Numbered from the stretch's first letter, positions 16,619 to 26,448 are shown. The stretch: 51,088 bases of DNA from Anaerococcus pacaensis 9403502 (GCA_000308255.3 HG326664.1:125131-176218); one strand, 5' to 3'. The notes: generated by a model not told the origin, from the letters alone. Numbers and translations are program-made.

Positions 16619-17524
16619 ATGATTACTTATAAGAAATGTTATGAAAGTACAAATTTAAATAAGGATGAGATAATACTCGATATAGAAACAACAGGACTCG
16701 ATTCTGCAGTAGATAATTTGGTCGTGCTTGGCTTAATTACTTATGAAGGAGATAAGGCCTACATAATCCAATATTTTGCCGAGGATAATAGCGAAGAAAT
16801 AAGGCTGCTTGAGATTTATAAACAAAGAATAGAAGGCAAGAAAATAATTAATTTCAATGGTGATAAGTTTGATATACCTTTTTTAAATATTAGGCTCGAC
16901 CAACTGGGCCTAGAACCTGTATTTCCAGAAAGTCTCGATATTTACAAAGTGATTAGCAATAAGCGCAAATATTTTACTTTTGAATCTATGAAGCTAATGG
17001 ATCTTGAGAAGCTAATTGGTATAGAGAGAAAAGACCCTAGTAGGTATAAGGTGATTAGCAAACTCACCGATGAGATTATAAGACGAGATAATCCATGGCC
17101 GATTATGATACACAATGAATATGACTTAGTTGCTACAGAAAAGCTTGCTAATATCGAAGAGTATTTTATTGATAAACTTACTAGTTCTGCTCTAGATTTT
17201 AAAATTTTCTTAAGGTCAGTTTGGATAAATAATGATATATGCCAAATCATCCTAGATCCTTCAAAAGACCTAAGCGAGGCTTATTTTAGTGCGGAAAATT
17301 ATGAGTTAAGGGTTTCTAGTGATGAAATTATAATAAATATCCAAGTCCTCTACGGACAATTTGATACTAACACTCGAGGCCATGTCGCCCTCAATACCTT
17401 CAATTTAGCAAACGAAAGTGATACAGCAGTTGATCCAAAGCTTCTTATCATAAGAGAAAATAGACTTTATAATTACAAAAACATCTTAAATTTGAGCAAA
17501 AAAATAATAGAGAATCATCTATAG
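16619..17524 (+). CDS. YprB-type ribonuclease H-like 3'-5' exonuclease
   Basis: DEDD-superfamily exonuclease domain. Exo I is IILDIETTG (residues about 18-26), Exo II is [17 protein letters not shown] (about 80), and the third acidic site is [13 protein letters not shown] (about 162). This layout matches the YprB_RNaseH-like family, whose substrate is unknown. A C-terminal region of about 110 residues (185-301) is of unclear function. It is the only plus-strand gene here. It lacks a Shine-Dalgarno sequence and has TATAAT six bases before its ATG. No later Met would keep the first catalytic motif, so this start is strongly constrained. Its stop codon interlocks with that of the convergent ung. 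Confidence 0.85.
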   Translation: MITYKKCYESTNLNKDEIILDIETTGLDSAVDNLVVLGLITYEGDKAYIIQYFAEDNSEEIRLLEIYKQRIEGKKIINFNGDKFDIPFLNIRLDQLGLEPVFPESLDIYKVISNKRKYFTFESMKLMDLEKLIGIERKDPSRYKVISKLTDEIIRRDNPWPIMIHNEYDLVATEKLANIEEYFIDKLTSSALDFKIFLRSVWINNDICQIILDPSKDLSEAYFSAENYELRVSSDEIIINIQVLYGQFDTNTRGHVALNTFNLANESDTAVDPKLLIIRENRLYNYKNILNLSKKIIENHL

Positions 17525-17534
17525 ATTCTCTATT
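17497..17534 (-). terminator. Terminator shared by convergent ung and exonuclease genes
   Basis: AATAGAGAATC (17506-17516) and its exact complement (17524-17534) form an 11-bp stem with a 7-base loop. A U-rich run follows on the minus strand, so it terminates the sepF-ylmH-lspA-ung side best; the plus side has only a few U. Both stop codons are inside the hairpin loop and arm. Confidence 0.85.
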
Positions 17535-18196
17535 TGCCAGTCGATTGGGCTTTCACCAACTGAATTTAGAAAATTGTTTGTCTTAGAAAATGGTTTTGAA
17601 CCAAAGAATCCCCTATTAGCTGAAAATGGAGATGGATGTGGTGATTTGATTATTAAATGGTTTTTATTGGTGATTAGTGCTTCTTTTGCTTGAGCATTTC
17701 TACCCCAGAGTATGAAAACCATTGGTCTATCCCTGTCATTTAATAGTTTTATTATCCTATCTGTTAGTATTTCCCAGCCAAGAGTTTGGTGTGAGTTTGG
17801 TGATCCAGCTCTTACAGTAAGTGATGTGTTTAAAAGTAAAACTCCCTGGTCAGCCCATTTTTTTAGATAGCCATTGTCCGGTATATAGGTTTTGATATCT
17901 TCATGCATTTCCTTATAGATATTTTGTAGTGATGGAGGTGTACTCACCCCCTTTTGAACTGAAAAAGCATAGCCATGTGCTTGGCCTGGCCCATGATAGG
18001 GGTCTTGGCCAAGGATTACTACTTTAGTATCTTCATAGGAAACTGACTTTAAGGCATTGAATATATCATACATATCTGGATAGATCGTGTAGTTTTGATA
18101 TTCTTCTATTAGTTTTTTTCTGAGATTTTGATAGTAGACCATATCCCATTGGTCAGCTAAAAGTAGGTCCCAGTCATTACCAATATTTACGGTCAT
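17519..18196 (-). CDS. ung: Uracil-DNA glycosylase
   Basis: Family 1 uracil-DNA glycosylase that excises uracil at the start of base excision repair. The catalytic water-activating motif [18 protein letters not shown] (near residue 61) and the minor-groove loop [13 protein letters not shown] (near 185) are intact. At 225 residues it is full length. Its start overlaps the lspA stop by four bases. It ends within CTATAG, which supplies both its own TAG and that of the convergent gene. Confidence 0.97.
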   Translation of the reverse strand: MTVNIGNDWDLLLADQWDMVYYQNLRKKLIEEYQNYTIYPDMYDIFNALKSVSYEDTKVVILGQDPYHGPGQAHGYAFSVQKGVSTPPSLQNIYKEMHEDIKTYIPDNGYLKKWADQGVLLLNTSLTVRAGSPNSHQTLGWEILTDRIIKLLNDRDRPMVFILWGRNAQAKEALITNKNHLIIKSPHPSPFSANRGFFGSKPFSKTNNFLNSVGESPIDWQIENL

Positions 18197-18642
18197 GAGG
18201 CTTTCTCACTTTCTTCAAAAAATATCATATAGATAATGAGTAAAGCAGCGCCAAGGGTTACTAATATATCTGCCACATTAAAAATTGGGAAATTAATAAA
18301 GGCAAATTCTATAAAATCTACTACATAAGCCTGGACAAGCCTATCATAAAAATTGCCTATAGCACCCGATATAATTAGCGCAAAAGCAATATTTAGCATG
18401 CGCGGATTTGATTTATAATTTTTAATAAAATAATAAATAAGCCCTATTACTATTACAATGGTTAATATTAAAAATAATGTTCTTCTATTTTGGAGCATAC
18501 CAAAGGCCGCCCCTCTATTTTCTAAATAAGTAAAATTTAATAGCAAGCCATCATAAGGCCTATCTATAAAATTATTTACAGCATAGTTTTTTGTAATCCT
18601 ATCTAGGATAAAACCTAATACAATAATTGCTATATATATCAT
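18193..18642 (-). CDS. lspA: Lipoprotein signal peptidase LspA
   Basis: Membrane aspartic protease that cleaves prolipoproteins before the lipidated Cys. It has four hydrophobic segments, and the conserved blocks [18 protein letters not shown] and [12 protein letters not shown] contain the catalytic Asp pair. The 149 residues match the family. It overlaps ylmH and ung by four bases each. A candidate substrate is the lipoprotein at 39405-40886. Confidence 0.95.
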   Translation of the reverse strand: MIYIAIIVLGFILDRITKNYAVNNFIDRPYDGLLLNFTYLENRGAAFGMLQNRRTLFLILTIVIVIGLIYYFIKNYKSNPRMLNIAFALIISGAIGNFYDRLVQAYVVDFIEFAFINFPIFNVADILVTLGAALLIIYMIFFEESEKAS

Positions 18643-19406
18643 GTTAACTTCCTATATGTGATGTGATAATTGCCCTTCTTACTCTCCCCTGTGATTTTAT
18701 CAAATACAAAGCGGCCTTCATGTCTAATAGAAATCATGGATTCTTCTGCTATGGTTTTGCCGGGGTCATCTATTATTTCATAATTGACCTTCACATTCTT
18801 GTATTTGATAGTCTCTTTGGCCTTTGACCTAGAGCTATGGGTAAAAAGAGCTACTAGATTGTCTAGCCTTAAGGATGATACGAATCCAGTATGGTCAGAG
18901 TATGTTGGCTTTTCTATATCAAGGGTATTGGACTCTTTAAAGTCTATATTAATCCCTTCCCTTTTTATCTTTGTAAGGTTATACTTTACAAAACTAGCTT
19001 CGTCTTTAAGAATAGCAAATTCACATTTATTATCATCTACGATTATGTCACCGATTGATTCTCTATTCAAATTAAGGCTCATCAAAGCGCCCAGCACATC
19101 AGGATGGGCTAGGCCTAGCTGATTGAATTCTAAGATAGAAATATAGTTCTCTGTATTAAGTGGCTCGTAGTAATAGTTTGCTACAAAGACCTTTCTTTCA
19201 GCTAGTTCATTGCCACCTATAAATAGGATATCCATATTATTTTTCCTAGCTATGGACTCTATGACTTCTTGCTCGTAGGGGTCCAGGAAAAAGCTAACTT
19301 GTTCAGTATTTGTAAAATAAGCTCTTTCCAGTATAGCTACTGCTTTTTTAATTGAACTTTTCTTTGCCTTATCGGTGATAAAATCTAAATTGTAATCTAA
19401 ACTCAT
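18639..19406 (-). CDS. ylmH: YlmH-like S4-domain RNA-binding protein
   Basis: YlmH-family protein. Bacillus YlmH lies in the division cluster beside sepF and has been linked to ribosome rescue. Middle-domain features (FFLDPYEQEVIESIA, LGLAHPDVLGALMSLNL) and a C-terminal S4 domain (SSLRLDNLVALFTHSSRSKA, about residues 180-240) are clear. At 255 residues it is normal. The ATG directly follows the U run of the sepF hairpin, and the only Shine-Dalgarno-like sequence (AAGGA) lies on the far side of that hairpin. The N-terminal domain needs this start or one very close. Confidence 0.9.
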   Translation of the reverse strand: MSLDYNLDFITDKAKKSSIKKAVAILERAYFTNTEQVSFFLDPYEQEVIESIARKNNMDILFIGGNELAERKVFVANYYYEPLNTENYISILEFNQLGLAHPDVLGALMSLNLNRESIGDIIVDDNKCEFAILKDEASFVKYNLTKIKREGINIDFKESNTLDIEKPTYSDHTGFVSSLRLDNLVALFTHSSRSKAKETIKYKNVKVNYEIIDDPGKTIAEESMISIRHEGRFVFDKITGESKKGNYHITYRKLT

Positions 19407-19436
19407 AAAAATAAAAGACCGATTTAATCGATCTTT
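19407..19436 (-). terminator. Hairpin and U run between sepF and ylmH
   Basis: AAAGATCGAT and ATCGGTCTTT pair in a 10-bp stem (one G-U) with a 3-base loop, followed by a U-rich run that ends in the ylmH start codon. It looks like an intrinsic terminator but may also bring the AAGGA before it within ribosome-binding distance of the ylmH ATG. Confidence 0.75.
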
Positions 19437-19442
19437 GATTCC

Positions 19443-20084
19443 TTATAATTGGTTGTAATTGCCGTCAGATATTTGATCTGTGACACTAGAATCCACTTCA
19501 ACTCCGCGTGGAGTGATGACAAATATACCTTTTGTTACTTTTTCAATCTTACCTTCCAGGGCATATACTGCACCAGATACAAAATCGATAATTTGTCTTC
19601 TCATATCTGCATCAGCCATTTCTAGGTTTAGTACAACTACTTTTTTGTTAATGATTTCATCAACAACTACTGGTGCGTCGTTTTGGTAATCAAGTGGTTC
19701 TTGGATTGATATTCTCATTTGGCTTGCTTTATTAAAGTTATTTTCTGTCATACTAACTACATTATCTCCTCTTTTTGATGATTTCTTGAAACGACTAGTA
19801 CCATATGTTTGCGGTTCATAACTATAGTCTGAAGCTTGATGAGAGCTATCAGCATAGCTAGATCCATATGAACTATCGCTAGTAGAACTATAACCACTTT
19901 CATATGTTGTAGAAGTTTCACTAGAATCGTATGAATAATCATCATCCATTAGTTCGCTATAGTTTTCTCTAGTGCTAGTTTGATGAGAATCGGTAGATGG
20001 ATCGTCATCATAATATAATTGTTCATCATCGTACTCATCGTAATTGTCATCTATTCCTATAAAGTCTTTAAATCTATCAAACAT
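19443..20084 (-). CDS. sepF: Cell division protein SepF
   Basis: Membrane-associated FtsZ anchor and bundling protein. An N-terminal amphipathic helix (MFDRFKDFIGI) precedes a linker of about 85 residues almost entirely of D, S, Y, T and E, then the SepF core from about residue 125 (ISIQEPLDYQNDAPVVVDEI, VVVLNLEMADADMRRQIIDFVSGAVYALEG, GIFVITPRGVEV). At 213 residues it is longer than many SepFs because of the linker. It is followed by ylmH and lspA. No FtsZ is in the window. Confidence 0.95.
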   Translation of the reverse strand: MFDRFKDFIGIDDNYDEYDDEQLYYDDDPSTDSHQTSTRENYSELMDDDYSYDSSETSTTYESGYSSTSDSSYGSSYADSSHQASDYSYEPQTYGTSRFKKSSKRGDNVVSMTENNFNKASQMRISIQEPLDYQNDAPVVVDEIINKKVVVLNLEMADADMRRQIIDFVSGAVYALEGKIEKVTKGIFVITPRGVEVDSSVTDQISDGNYNQL

Positions 20085-20115
20085 AATCTTCCCTTTGCTA
20101 TTTTTCTTACTTACT

Positions 20116-20121
20116 ATTATA
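20116..20121 (-). promoter_or_regulatory. Likely -10 of the sepF promoter
   Basis: Perfect TATAAT on the minus strand, about 31 bases before sepF, in the 69-base gap after gpsA. No good -35 lies at 16-18 bases, so the promoter is tentative; read-through from gpsA is also possible. Confidence 0.4.
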
Positions 20122-20153
20122 TCTCAATTCAGTTATAAAGAAAAATTTTTATA

Positions 20154-21137
20154 TTAAAACTCGCTCTTTAGATTTCTACCCATTAATTCATCTACTGACT
20201 CATCCGGAGACTTATCTTCAAATAAAACTTTATAGATTTCATTGGTGATAGGTAGCTCAATATTTTTTTCTTTAGCTTTCTCATAGACAGCTTTAGTAGT
20301 CGGTATGCCTTCTACCACCATATTGATTTCTTTAACTACTTCATCAAGGCTCATACCCTGGCCTAAGAGGATACCTGCCCTATTGTTTCTAGAATGAAGG
20401 CTTGTCGCAGTTACTATCAAATCACCAATACCTGCAAGACCATTTATTGTAACAGGATCTGCTCCAAAGTTTATAGCAAATTTATTCATCTCATGGACAC
20501 CACGAGTGATAAGAGCTGCCTTAGAATTATCTCCATAGCCAAGGCCTGTAAGCATACCTATAGATAGGGCTAATATATTTTTAATAGCTCCACCTAGCTC
20601 GACACCAACTACATCAGTAGACCTATAGACTCTAAAGTAGTCAGTAGCAAACATTAGCTGGATTTCTTTAGCTAAGTTCTCATCATCTGAGGCGCAAACT
20701 ATGGCTGTAGGCATTTTATGTATTAGTTCTTCGGCATGAGTAGGACCTGATAATACCGCAAAGATTACATCTCCCAATACTTCTCTAAATATTTCTGAAA
20801 TTCTATAGTGTGTATCAAGCTCCAAGCCCTTACTTAAATTGATAAAGATATGGTCTTTTTTTACATAATCAGTGATTGTAATTAGAACAGACCTGATAGC
20901 CTGAGTTGGAATTCCATTTACTATATATTTATTAGAAAAAAGTTCCGAAATATCGGTCGTAGCCCTAATATTTTTTGGTAAGTTTATATCAGGGAAATAT
21001 TTTGAGTTAATATGGTCTTCGTTGATACTATGCGCATCAGCTAAAGACCTAGTATACATCAAAACATCGTGCTTTTCTGCTAGTACGACGGCAATGGCTG
21101 TTGACCATGATCCAGATCCCAGGATTGAAATTTCCAT
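20154..21137 (-). CDS. gpsA: NAD(P)-dependent glycerol-3-phosphate dehydrogenase
   Basis: Reduces dihydroxyacetone phosphate to sn-glycerol-3-phosphate, the backbone of phospholipids. An N-terminal Rossmann fold with GSGSWSTAIA and the C-terminal helical domain with GVELGGAIKNILALSIGML, the catalytic-Lys block, and NGLAGIGDLIVTATSLHSRN are clear. At 327 residues it is full length. GGAG precedes the ATG. It directly follows plsY, the acyltransferase that uses its product, so the pair makes lysophosphatidic acid. Confidence 0.96.
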   Translation of the reverse strand: MEISILGSGSWSTAIAVVLAEKHDVLMYTRSLADAHSINEDHINSKYFPDINLPKNIRATTDISELFSNKYIVNGIPTQAIRSVLITITDYVKKDHIFINLSKGLELDTHYRISEIFREVLGDVIFAVLSGPTHAEELIHKMPTAIVCASDDENLAKEIQLMFATDYFRVYRSTDVVGVELGGAIKNILALSIGMLTGLGYGDNSKAALITRGVHEMNKFAINFGADPVTINGLAGIGDLIVTATSLHSRNNRAGILLGQGMSLDEVVKEINMVVEGIPTTKAVYEKAKEKNIELPITNEIYKVLFEDKSPDESVDELMGRNLKSEF

Positions 21138-21146
21138 ACTATACTC

Positions 21147-21722
21147 CTAAAATAATTTCTTTTCTTCTCCACGAATTAGCCTAGCAATATTTGATCTGTG
21201 CTTGAATAGAACTAGGACGCACAATGTAGCAGTGGAATAAAATATTGGTCCTAGGCCAAAGTAAAAATACGATGATATGAAGACTATGATAGTAAGTGCG
21301 ATTGATGCTAGCGATACTATCCTAAAAATTGCCACTATTACTATAAATATAGCAATCATTATCAGAGCGTATTTGTAGTCTATAAAAAGCAAGGCTCCAA
21401 ATGATGTAGCTACACCCTTGCCTGATCTAAAATTTAAGAAGCAGCTAAACATGTGGCCGATTACTACAAAGAGCATCCCAGCTGCCATACCGTTGACACC
21501 AGCGAGCCTTAATCCAATCATTGGCCCCAATACTCCCTTTAGCATATCAAGAAGAAAGGTCGCAAGGCCGGCTGGCTTACCAAATACTCTCATTGCATTT
21601 GTAGTGCCTACATTGCCCGACCCTTCTTTTCTTATGTCTACACCATAAAAGAGCTTACCAATCACATAGGCAAAAGGAATCGATCCGATAAGATAAGTTA
21701 AAATAGAAGCAAGCACTATCAT
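21147..21722 (-). CDS. plsY: Acyl-phosphate:glycerol-3-phosphate acyltransferase PlsY
   Basis: Integral membrane enzyme that transfers an acyl group from acyl-phosphate to glycerol-3-phosphate. Three conserved cytoplasmic/extracellular loops are visible: SIPFAYVIGKLFYG, GSGNVGTTNAMR and FRSGKGVATSFGALL, with five or so hydrophobic helices. The 191 residues are normal. The start overlaps the der stop by four bases, and gpsA follows. Confidence 0.96.
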   Translation of the reverse strand: MIVLASILTYLIGSIPFAYVIGKLFYGVDIRKEGSGNVGTTNAMRVFGKPAGLATFLLDMLKGVLGPMIGLRLAGVNGMAAGMLFVVIGHMFSCFLNFRSGKGVATSFGALLFIDYKYALIMIAIFIVIVAIFRIVSLASIALTIIVFISSYFYFGLGPIFYSTATLCVLVLFKHRSNIARLIRGEEKKLF

Positions 21723-23038
21723 TTATCAGATCCTCTTTCTTTCAAGATGAAACTAAATGGAACGCCTGTCAGAGTGTAATTTTTCCTGATTTGATTTTCT
21801 AAATATCTCATATATGAAAAGTGCATGAGGTCTCTGTCATTTATTGATAGCATGAATTTTGGTGGTGCTGTAGCCACTTGACTCATGTAGTAAATTTTTA
21901 GCCTTTTGCCCTTATCTTGAGGTGGCTGATTCATCATAATTGCATCTTGGAGGATGTTATTTAAGACACCTGTGGCGATTCTAGTATGGTAATTGTTATC
22001 TACTACCTCTATCATTTCCAAAAGGTTGTCGATTCTCTGATTTTTAAGGACTGATATAAATACTACTGGAGCATAGGATGCAAATGATAAGGTGTTTCTA
22101 ATATCAGCCTCCATGTCCCTCATAGTATTGGTTTCTTTTTCTACTATATCCCATTTATTTACAGCTATAATCATAGCCTTTCTTTGATTGTGGGCATAGC
22201 CTGCTATTTTTGTATCTTGTTCGGTGACGCCAACTGTGGCATCTATTAAAAATAATACGATATCAGCACTATCTACAGCATCAAAGGTCCTTTGATTTGC
22301 GTAGTATTCTATATTTTCTTTGACCTTGCTTTTACGGCGAAGACCTGCTGTATCAATTAACACATAATTGTTGTCATTGTAGGTCCAATAAGAGTCAACT
22401 GCATCACGGGTTGTACCTGCTATATCAGTTACTATCATTCTTTCTTCTTTAAGTAGGAGATTTACTAAAGAAGATTTTCCCGCATTTGGCTTACCAATTA
22501 TCGCTATTCTTGTTTCATCTTCAAAACCTTCGTAGGCATCAAAATCGATAAAGTCTACCATCTTATCTAACAAATCCCCCAGGCCTTTTGATTGCTCAGC
22601 AGAAATTACAGCTAAATCATCAAAACCTAGGCCATAGAAGTCGTAAATATCATCGGGTATTTTGCTGCCATCGATTTTATTAGCTACTATAATAACTGGT
22701 TTGTTGTAGCGACGGATAACATCAGCAATCTCACTATCATGAGGGCTTAAGCCTTCTTTACCATCCACTACAAAAAGGATAAGGTCAGTTTCTATTAAAG
22801 CTTTTTCAACCTGACCTTTGATTTCTTGGTTCATCATCTCTTTGTTGGCTATATCAAGGCCGCCTGTGTCAACTAGGCTAAATTCGTTTCCTTGCCACTC
22901 TACCCTATCTACTATCCTATCGCGGGTTACACCTGAAATATCTTCTGTGATAGATTTCTTTTTTCCAACCAAGCGATTGAATAAAGTACTTTTCCCAACA
23001 TTGGTTCTGCCTACTAGAGTTACAATAGGGAGTGCCAT
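21719..23038 (-). CDS. der: Ribosome biogenesis GTPase Der (EngA)
   Basis: Tandem-GTPase factor for 50S maturation. G domain 1 has GRTNVGKSTLFNRL (residue 10) and NKID; G domain 2 has GKPNAGKSSLVNLL (about 182), DTAGL and NKWD; the KH-like domain follows from about residue 350. The first P-loop has Thr in place of the usual Pro (GRPN in most), and the second has Ala in place of Val; both leave the essential GKS intact. At 439 residues it is full length. The der-plsY-gpsA order is widely conserved. Confidence 0.96.
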   Translation of the reverse strand: MALPIVTLVGRTNVGKSTLFNRLVGKKKSITEDISGVTRDRIVDRVEWQGNEFSLVDTGGLDIANKEMMNQEIKGQVEKALIETDLILFVVDGKEGLSPHDSEIADVIRRYNKPVIIVANKIDGSKIPDDIYDFYGLGFDDLAVISAEQSKGLGDLLDKMVDFIDFDAYEGFEDETRIAIIGKPNAGKSSLVNLLLKEERMIVTDIAGTTRDAVDSYWTYNDNNYVLIDTAGLRRKSKVKENIEYYANQRTFDAVDSADIVLFLIDATVGVTEQDTKIAGYAHNQRKAMIIAVNKWDIVEKETNTMRDMEADIRNTLSFASYAPVVFISVLKNQRIDNLLEMIEVVDNNYHTRIATGVLNNILQDAIMMNQPPQDKGKRLKIYYMSQVATAPPKFMLSINDRDLMHFSYMRYLENQIRKNYTLTGVPFSFILKERGSDK

Positions 23039-24276
23039 TATTTATCTCCGTAAACTGGGAATCTACCAGTTAGCTCTAGGACTTCTTTTCTGATATTTTC
23101 TACTGTATCAGTATTTTCTATTGTTTTAGCTATAAGACCTATGATTTGCTTAGCTTCTTCTTCTTTCATACCACGAGTAGTGATCGCTGCAGAACCAATT
23201 CTTAGACCACTAGTAACCATTGGAGATAGCTGTTCGTTTGGTATGGTGTTTTTATTTGTAGTGATAAAAACTTCATCAAGCATGTCTTGAGCTTCTTTAC
23301 CGGTGACACCCTTACTTGTAAGGTCGATTAGGATAAGGTGGTTGTCTGTGCCATCTGATACCATCTTAAAGTCATTTTCTCTAAGTGCTTCTTCCATAGC
23401 CTTTGCATTGGCTTTGATTTGTTTAGCATAATCTTTCCATTCTGGAGCGAGGTTTTGCTTAAAGCCAAGGGCTTTGGCAAGGATGATGTGCTCTAGTGGA
23501 CCACCTTGTAGGCCCGGAAATATTGCCTTATCTATAGCTTTGGCATGTTCTTCTTTGCAAAGTATTATCCCTGATCTAGGACCTCTGAGGGTCTTGTGGG
23601 TAGTAGATGTCACTACATCGCAGTATGACACTGGATTTTCGTGTTCGCCTGCTACTACAAGGCCCGCAATATGTGCGATATCTGCCATTAGTAGGGCGCC
23701 TACTTCATCAGCTATTTCGCGGAATTTCTTAAAATCAATTGCCCTTGGATATGCACTAGCCCCACAAACAATTAGCTTTGGGTTTACTTCGCGTGCTTTT
23801 TCTAGGACCTTATCATAGTCAATGTATCCTGTTTCGTGGTCTACTCCATAGTGGTGGAATTCATATTGGTCTCCTGAGAAGTTTACTGGAGAGCCATGTG
23901 TGAGGTGGCCACCTTCTGTAAGGTCCATAGCTAGAATCTTATCGCCTGATTCGAGTAAGGCAAAATATGCAGCGCTATTTGCATTTGAACCAGAGTGTGG
24001 TTGGACATTTGCATGGTCTGCACCAAATAATTCTTTAGCACGATCTATAGCAAGTTGTTCTATAATATCAATATTTTCACAACCACCATAGTATCTTCTA
24101 TTTGGATAGCCCTCAGCGTATTTGTTGGTTAAAATACTGCCTGCTGCTTCTAATAACTCTGGCCAGACATAATTTTCTGATGCGATAAGCTCGATATTGT
24201 CTTCTTGTCTTTTGACTTCCTTCATTAAAGCTTCGTAAGCATCTGGGTCATAAGATTTAATTAGATTATAATCCAT
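23038..24276 (-). CDS. glyA: Serine hydroxymethyltransferase
   Basis: PLP enzyme converting serine and tetrahydrofolate to glycine and methylene-tetrahydrofolate, the main entry to one-carbon units. [28 protein letters not shown], the PLP-lysine motif [16 protein letters not shown] (around residue 226) and LQGGPLEH are intact. At 412 residues it is normal. It shares one base with each neighbour (RseC-like gene and der), so translation is tightly coupled. Confidence 0.97.
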   Translation of the reverse strand: MDYNLIKSYDPDAYEALMKEVKRQEDNIELIASENYVWPELLEAAGSILTNKYAEGYPNRRYYGGCENIDIIEQLAIDRAKELFGADHANVQPHSGSNANSAAYFALLESGDKILAMDLTEGGHLTHGSPVNFSGDQYEFHHYGVDHETGYIDYDKVLEKAREVNPKLIVCGASAYPRAIDFKKFREIADEVGALLMADIAHIAGLVVAGEHENPVSYCDVVTSTTHKTLRGPRSGIILCKEEHAKAIDKAIFPGLQGGPLEHIILAKALGFKQNLAPEWKDYAKQIKANAKAMEEALRENDFKMVSDGTDNHLILIDLTSKGVTGKEAQDMLDEVFITTNKNTIPNEQLSPMVTSGLRIGSAAITTRGMKEEEAKQIIGLIAKTIENTDTVENIRKEVLELTGRFPVYGDK

Positions 24277-24692
24277 TAGATTTTCCTCACTCTCATTACA
24301 TTTTCACTTCTGATTTTTTTATCAATGCCTTTTATTACTATAAATGATATTACAATAAATAGTATGACGGAAAAAAGGGTGATTAGATTTAAATCGTAGG
24401 TTGTATTCTTAAAAAATACTTGTGGTAGGGCTGCTCCTAATATCATCATTATAACTGGGAAGACATACACATACATAGAAAACTTAGTGATATCGCGTGA
24501 ATCACTAGTAAGGATAATCCTATCCCCCTTCTGGAAGTCTTCTGTAGAATATAATTCTATGATAGTGTCTTGTCTTTGACCGCAAGATTCTTTGGATGCA
24601 CAAGATCCACAAGCTTCCATGCGTTCTACCATGACTTGGAGTTTTCCATTGTTGTTTTCAAGTACTACGCCTTGTTTAATCATTAATGCCAT
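24276..24692 (-). CDS. RseC/RnfH-neighbour type (SoxR-reducing) membrane protein
   Basis: Resembles the RseC/MucC family: an N-terminal region with a cysteine cluster ([12 protein letters not shown], residues about 25-36 from this start), followed by two transmembrane helices (about 75-97 and 105-125). Relatives take part in electron transfer to SoxR or sigma-E control in Gram-negatives; the role in Firmicutes is unknown, and a redox function is only suggested. I prefer the ATG at 24692 because AAGGA lies nine bases upstream. ATGs at 24701 and 24683 are also possible. Confidence 0.75.
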   Translation of the reverse strand: MALMIKQGVVLENNNGKLQVMVERMEACGSCASKESCGQRQDTIIELYSTEDFQKGDRIILTSDSRDITKFSMYVYVFPVIMMILGAALPQVFFKNTTYDLNLITLFSVILFIVISFIVIKGIDKKIRSENVMRVRKI

Positions 24693-26448
24693 CTGTATCA
24701 TTCCTTACTATTAATGCTAGTTCGTCTAAAGCTTTTTTGTCTACAAAGGTTGGTGCTTCTGTAAGTGGGCAAGTAGCTGATTGGGTCTTTGGAAATGCTA
24801 TTACATCTTTGATATTGTCAGTTTTTGCAAAAAGCATTACTAGTCTATCAAGACCATAAGCTAGACCTGCATGTGGAGGTGTACCGTATTGGAGTGCCTC
24901 AATAAAGAATCCAAATTTACTTTTGATGTCTTCTTCGCTTAGGTTTAGCGCTTCAAATACTTCTTTTTGAAGCTCTGAGTTGTTGATTCTCACAGATCCC
25001 CCACCCATTTCATCACCATTGATTACGATATCGTAAGCTTGAGTGCGGACATTTTCTGGTTCTGTTTTTAATAGGTGGATGTCATCTTCATTTGGTTTGG
25101 TAAATGGATGGTGTTGGCTGACATACCTATCTTCTTCTTCGTTGTATTCAAACATTGGGAAGTTTACTACCCATGTAAGAGCGTAATCTTTTTCGTATAG
25201 GTCATTGTCACGAGCCACTTTGTTGCGAAGGGCACCTAGGCCCTCTAGAACTTTTTTGTCCTTATCTGCTGCGATGAGGATTAGGTCGTTGTCTTCTATA
25301 GCAAGTTTTTCTACCAGCTTAGCTGTTATATCTTCAGTTAGGAATTTACTGATAGATGAGTTTATTTCATCTCCGTATTTGATATAAGATAGGCCGCCTA
25401 AACCATATTCTTTTACAAAATCAGTTAATTTATCAAGTTGTTTTCTAGAGTACTTATCTGCTAAGTTTTTAAAGTTAATTGCTCTTACAGACCTACCTTC
25501 GCTAGTATTATCCGCAAATACTTTAAAGTCACTACCTTTCCATATTTCAGAAATATCATTGATTTTGTAACCAAATCTAAGGTCTGGTTTATCAGAACCA
25601 TATGAGTTGATAGCTTCGCTATAGTCCATTCTTGGTAATGGAAGAGTTACTTCATAGTCTGTGTATTTGTCAAATAAAGTTTTAATAAGACCTTCGTTTA
25701 CTGCTATTACATCGTCTTGGTTAGCAAAAGATAGTTCCATATCTAACTGGGTAAATTCGGGTTGGCGATTTGCTCTAAGGTCCTCATCTCTAAAGCATTT
25801 TACAATTTGGAAATATCTATCAAGTGATCCAATCATAAGGATTTGCTTTAATAATTGTGGAGATTGAGGTAGGGCGTAGAATTCGCCTTGATTGATACGT
25901 GATGGTACTAGGTAGTCACGAGCTCCTTCTGGTGTTGGTTTTGTTAAAAATGGTGTTTCAACTTCTGTAAAACCATTGTCATACATGTACTCTCTCATAG
26001 TACGCACGATATCTGAACGTAGCTTTAGATTTTTTTGTACAGATGGCTTTCTCATATCAAGATATCTGTATTTTAATCTTAAGTTTTCTGATACATCATC
26101 GTCATCTTTGATATAGATAGGTGGTGTGTTGGCCTTATCAAGGATATTGATTTTTTCGGCTACGATTTCTATATCACCAGTTGGGATATCAGGATTTTTT
26201 GATTCACGTTCGCGCACATCACCCTTAACTTCTACAACATATTCACTACCTAAGTGGCTAGCTAGATCGTGATTTAATTCATCATCTTCACGAACTACGA
26301 TTTGGCTTATGCCAGTTTTATCACGTAAGTCAAAGAATACTAGGCTACCTAGATTTCTTTTCTTTGCTACCCAGCCCATAAGGACTACAGTTTGACCAAT
26401 ATTTTCACTTCTTAATTCGCCACACATATGGCTTCTTTTAAATTCCAT
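24676..26448 (-). CDS. aspS: Aspartyl-tRNA synthetase
   Basis: Bacterial-type class II synthetase. The anticodon-binding OB fold (MGWVAKKRNLGSLVFFDLRD), motif 2 (FRDEDLRANRQPEFTQLDME), the bacterial GAD insertion (about residues 290-410) and motif 3 (AGLAYGLDRLVMLFA) are in order. At 590 residues it is full length. Whether it is discriminating for Asp or also charges tRNA-Asn cannot be told from the window, which has no gatCAB. It overlaps the RseC-like gene. hisS, its usual neighbour, is absent. Confidence 0.97.
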   Translation of the reverse strand: MEFKRSHMCGELRSENIGQTVVLMGWVAKKRNLGSLVFFDLRDKTGISQIVVREDDELNHDLASHLGSEYVVEVKGDVRERESKNPDIPTGDIEIVAEKINILDKANTPPIYIKDDDDVSENLRLKYRYLDMRKPSVQKNLKLRSDIVRTMREYMYDNGFTEVETPFLTKPTPEGARDYLVPSRINQGEFYALPQSPQLLKQILMIGSLDRYFQIVKCFRDEDLRANRQPEFTQLDMELSFANQDDVIAVNEGLIKTLFDKYTDYEVTLPLPRMDYSEAINSYGSDKPDLRFGYKINDISEIWKGSDFKVFADNTSEGRSVRAINFKNLADKYSRKQLDKLTDFVKEYGLGGLSYIKYGDEINSSISKFLTEDITAKLVEKLAIEDNDLILIAADKDKKVLEGLGALRNKVARDNDLYEKDYALTWVVNFPMFEYNEEEDRYVSQHHPFTKPNEDDIHLLKTEPENVRTQAYDIVINGDEMGGGSVRINNSELQKEVFEALNLSEEDIKSKFGFFIEALQYGTPPHAGLAYGLDRLVMLFAKTDNIKDVIAFPKTQSATCPLTEAPTFVDKKALDELALIVRNDTDGIND

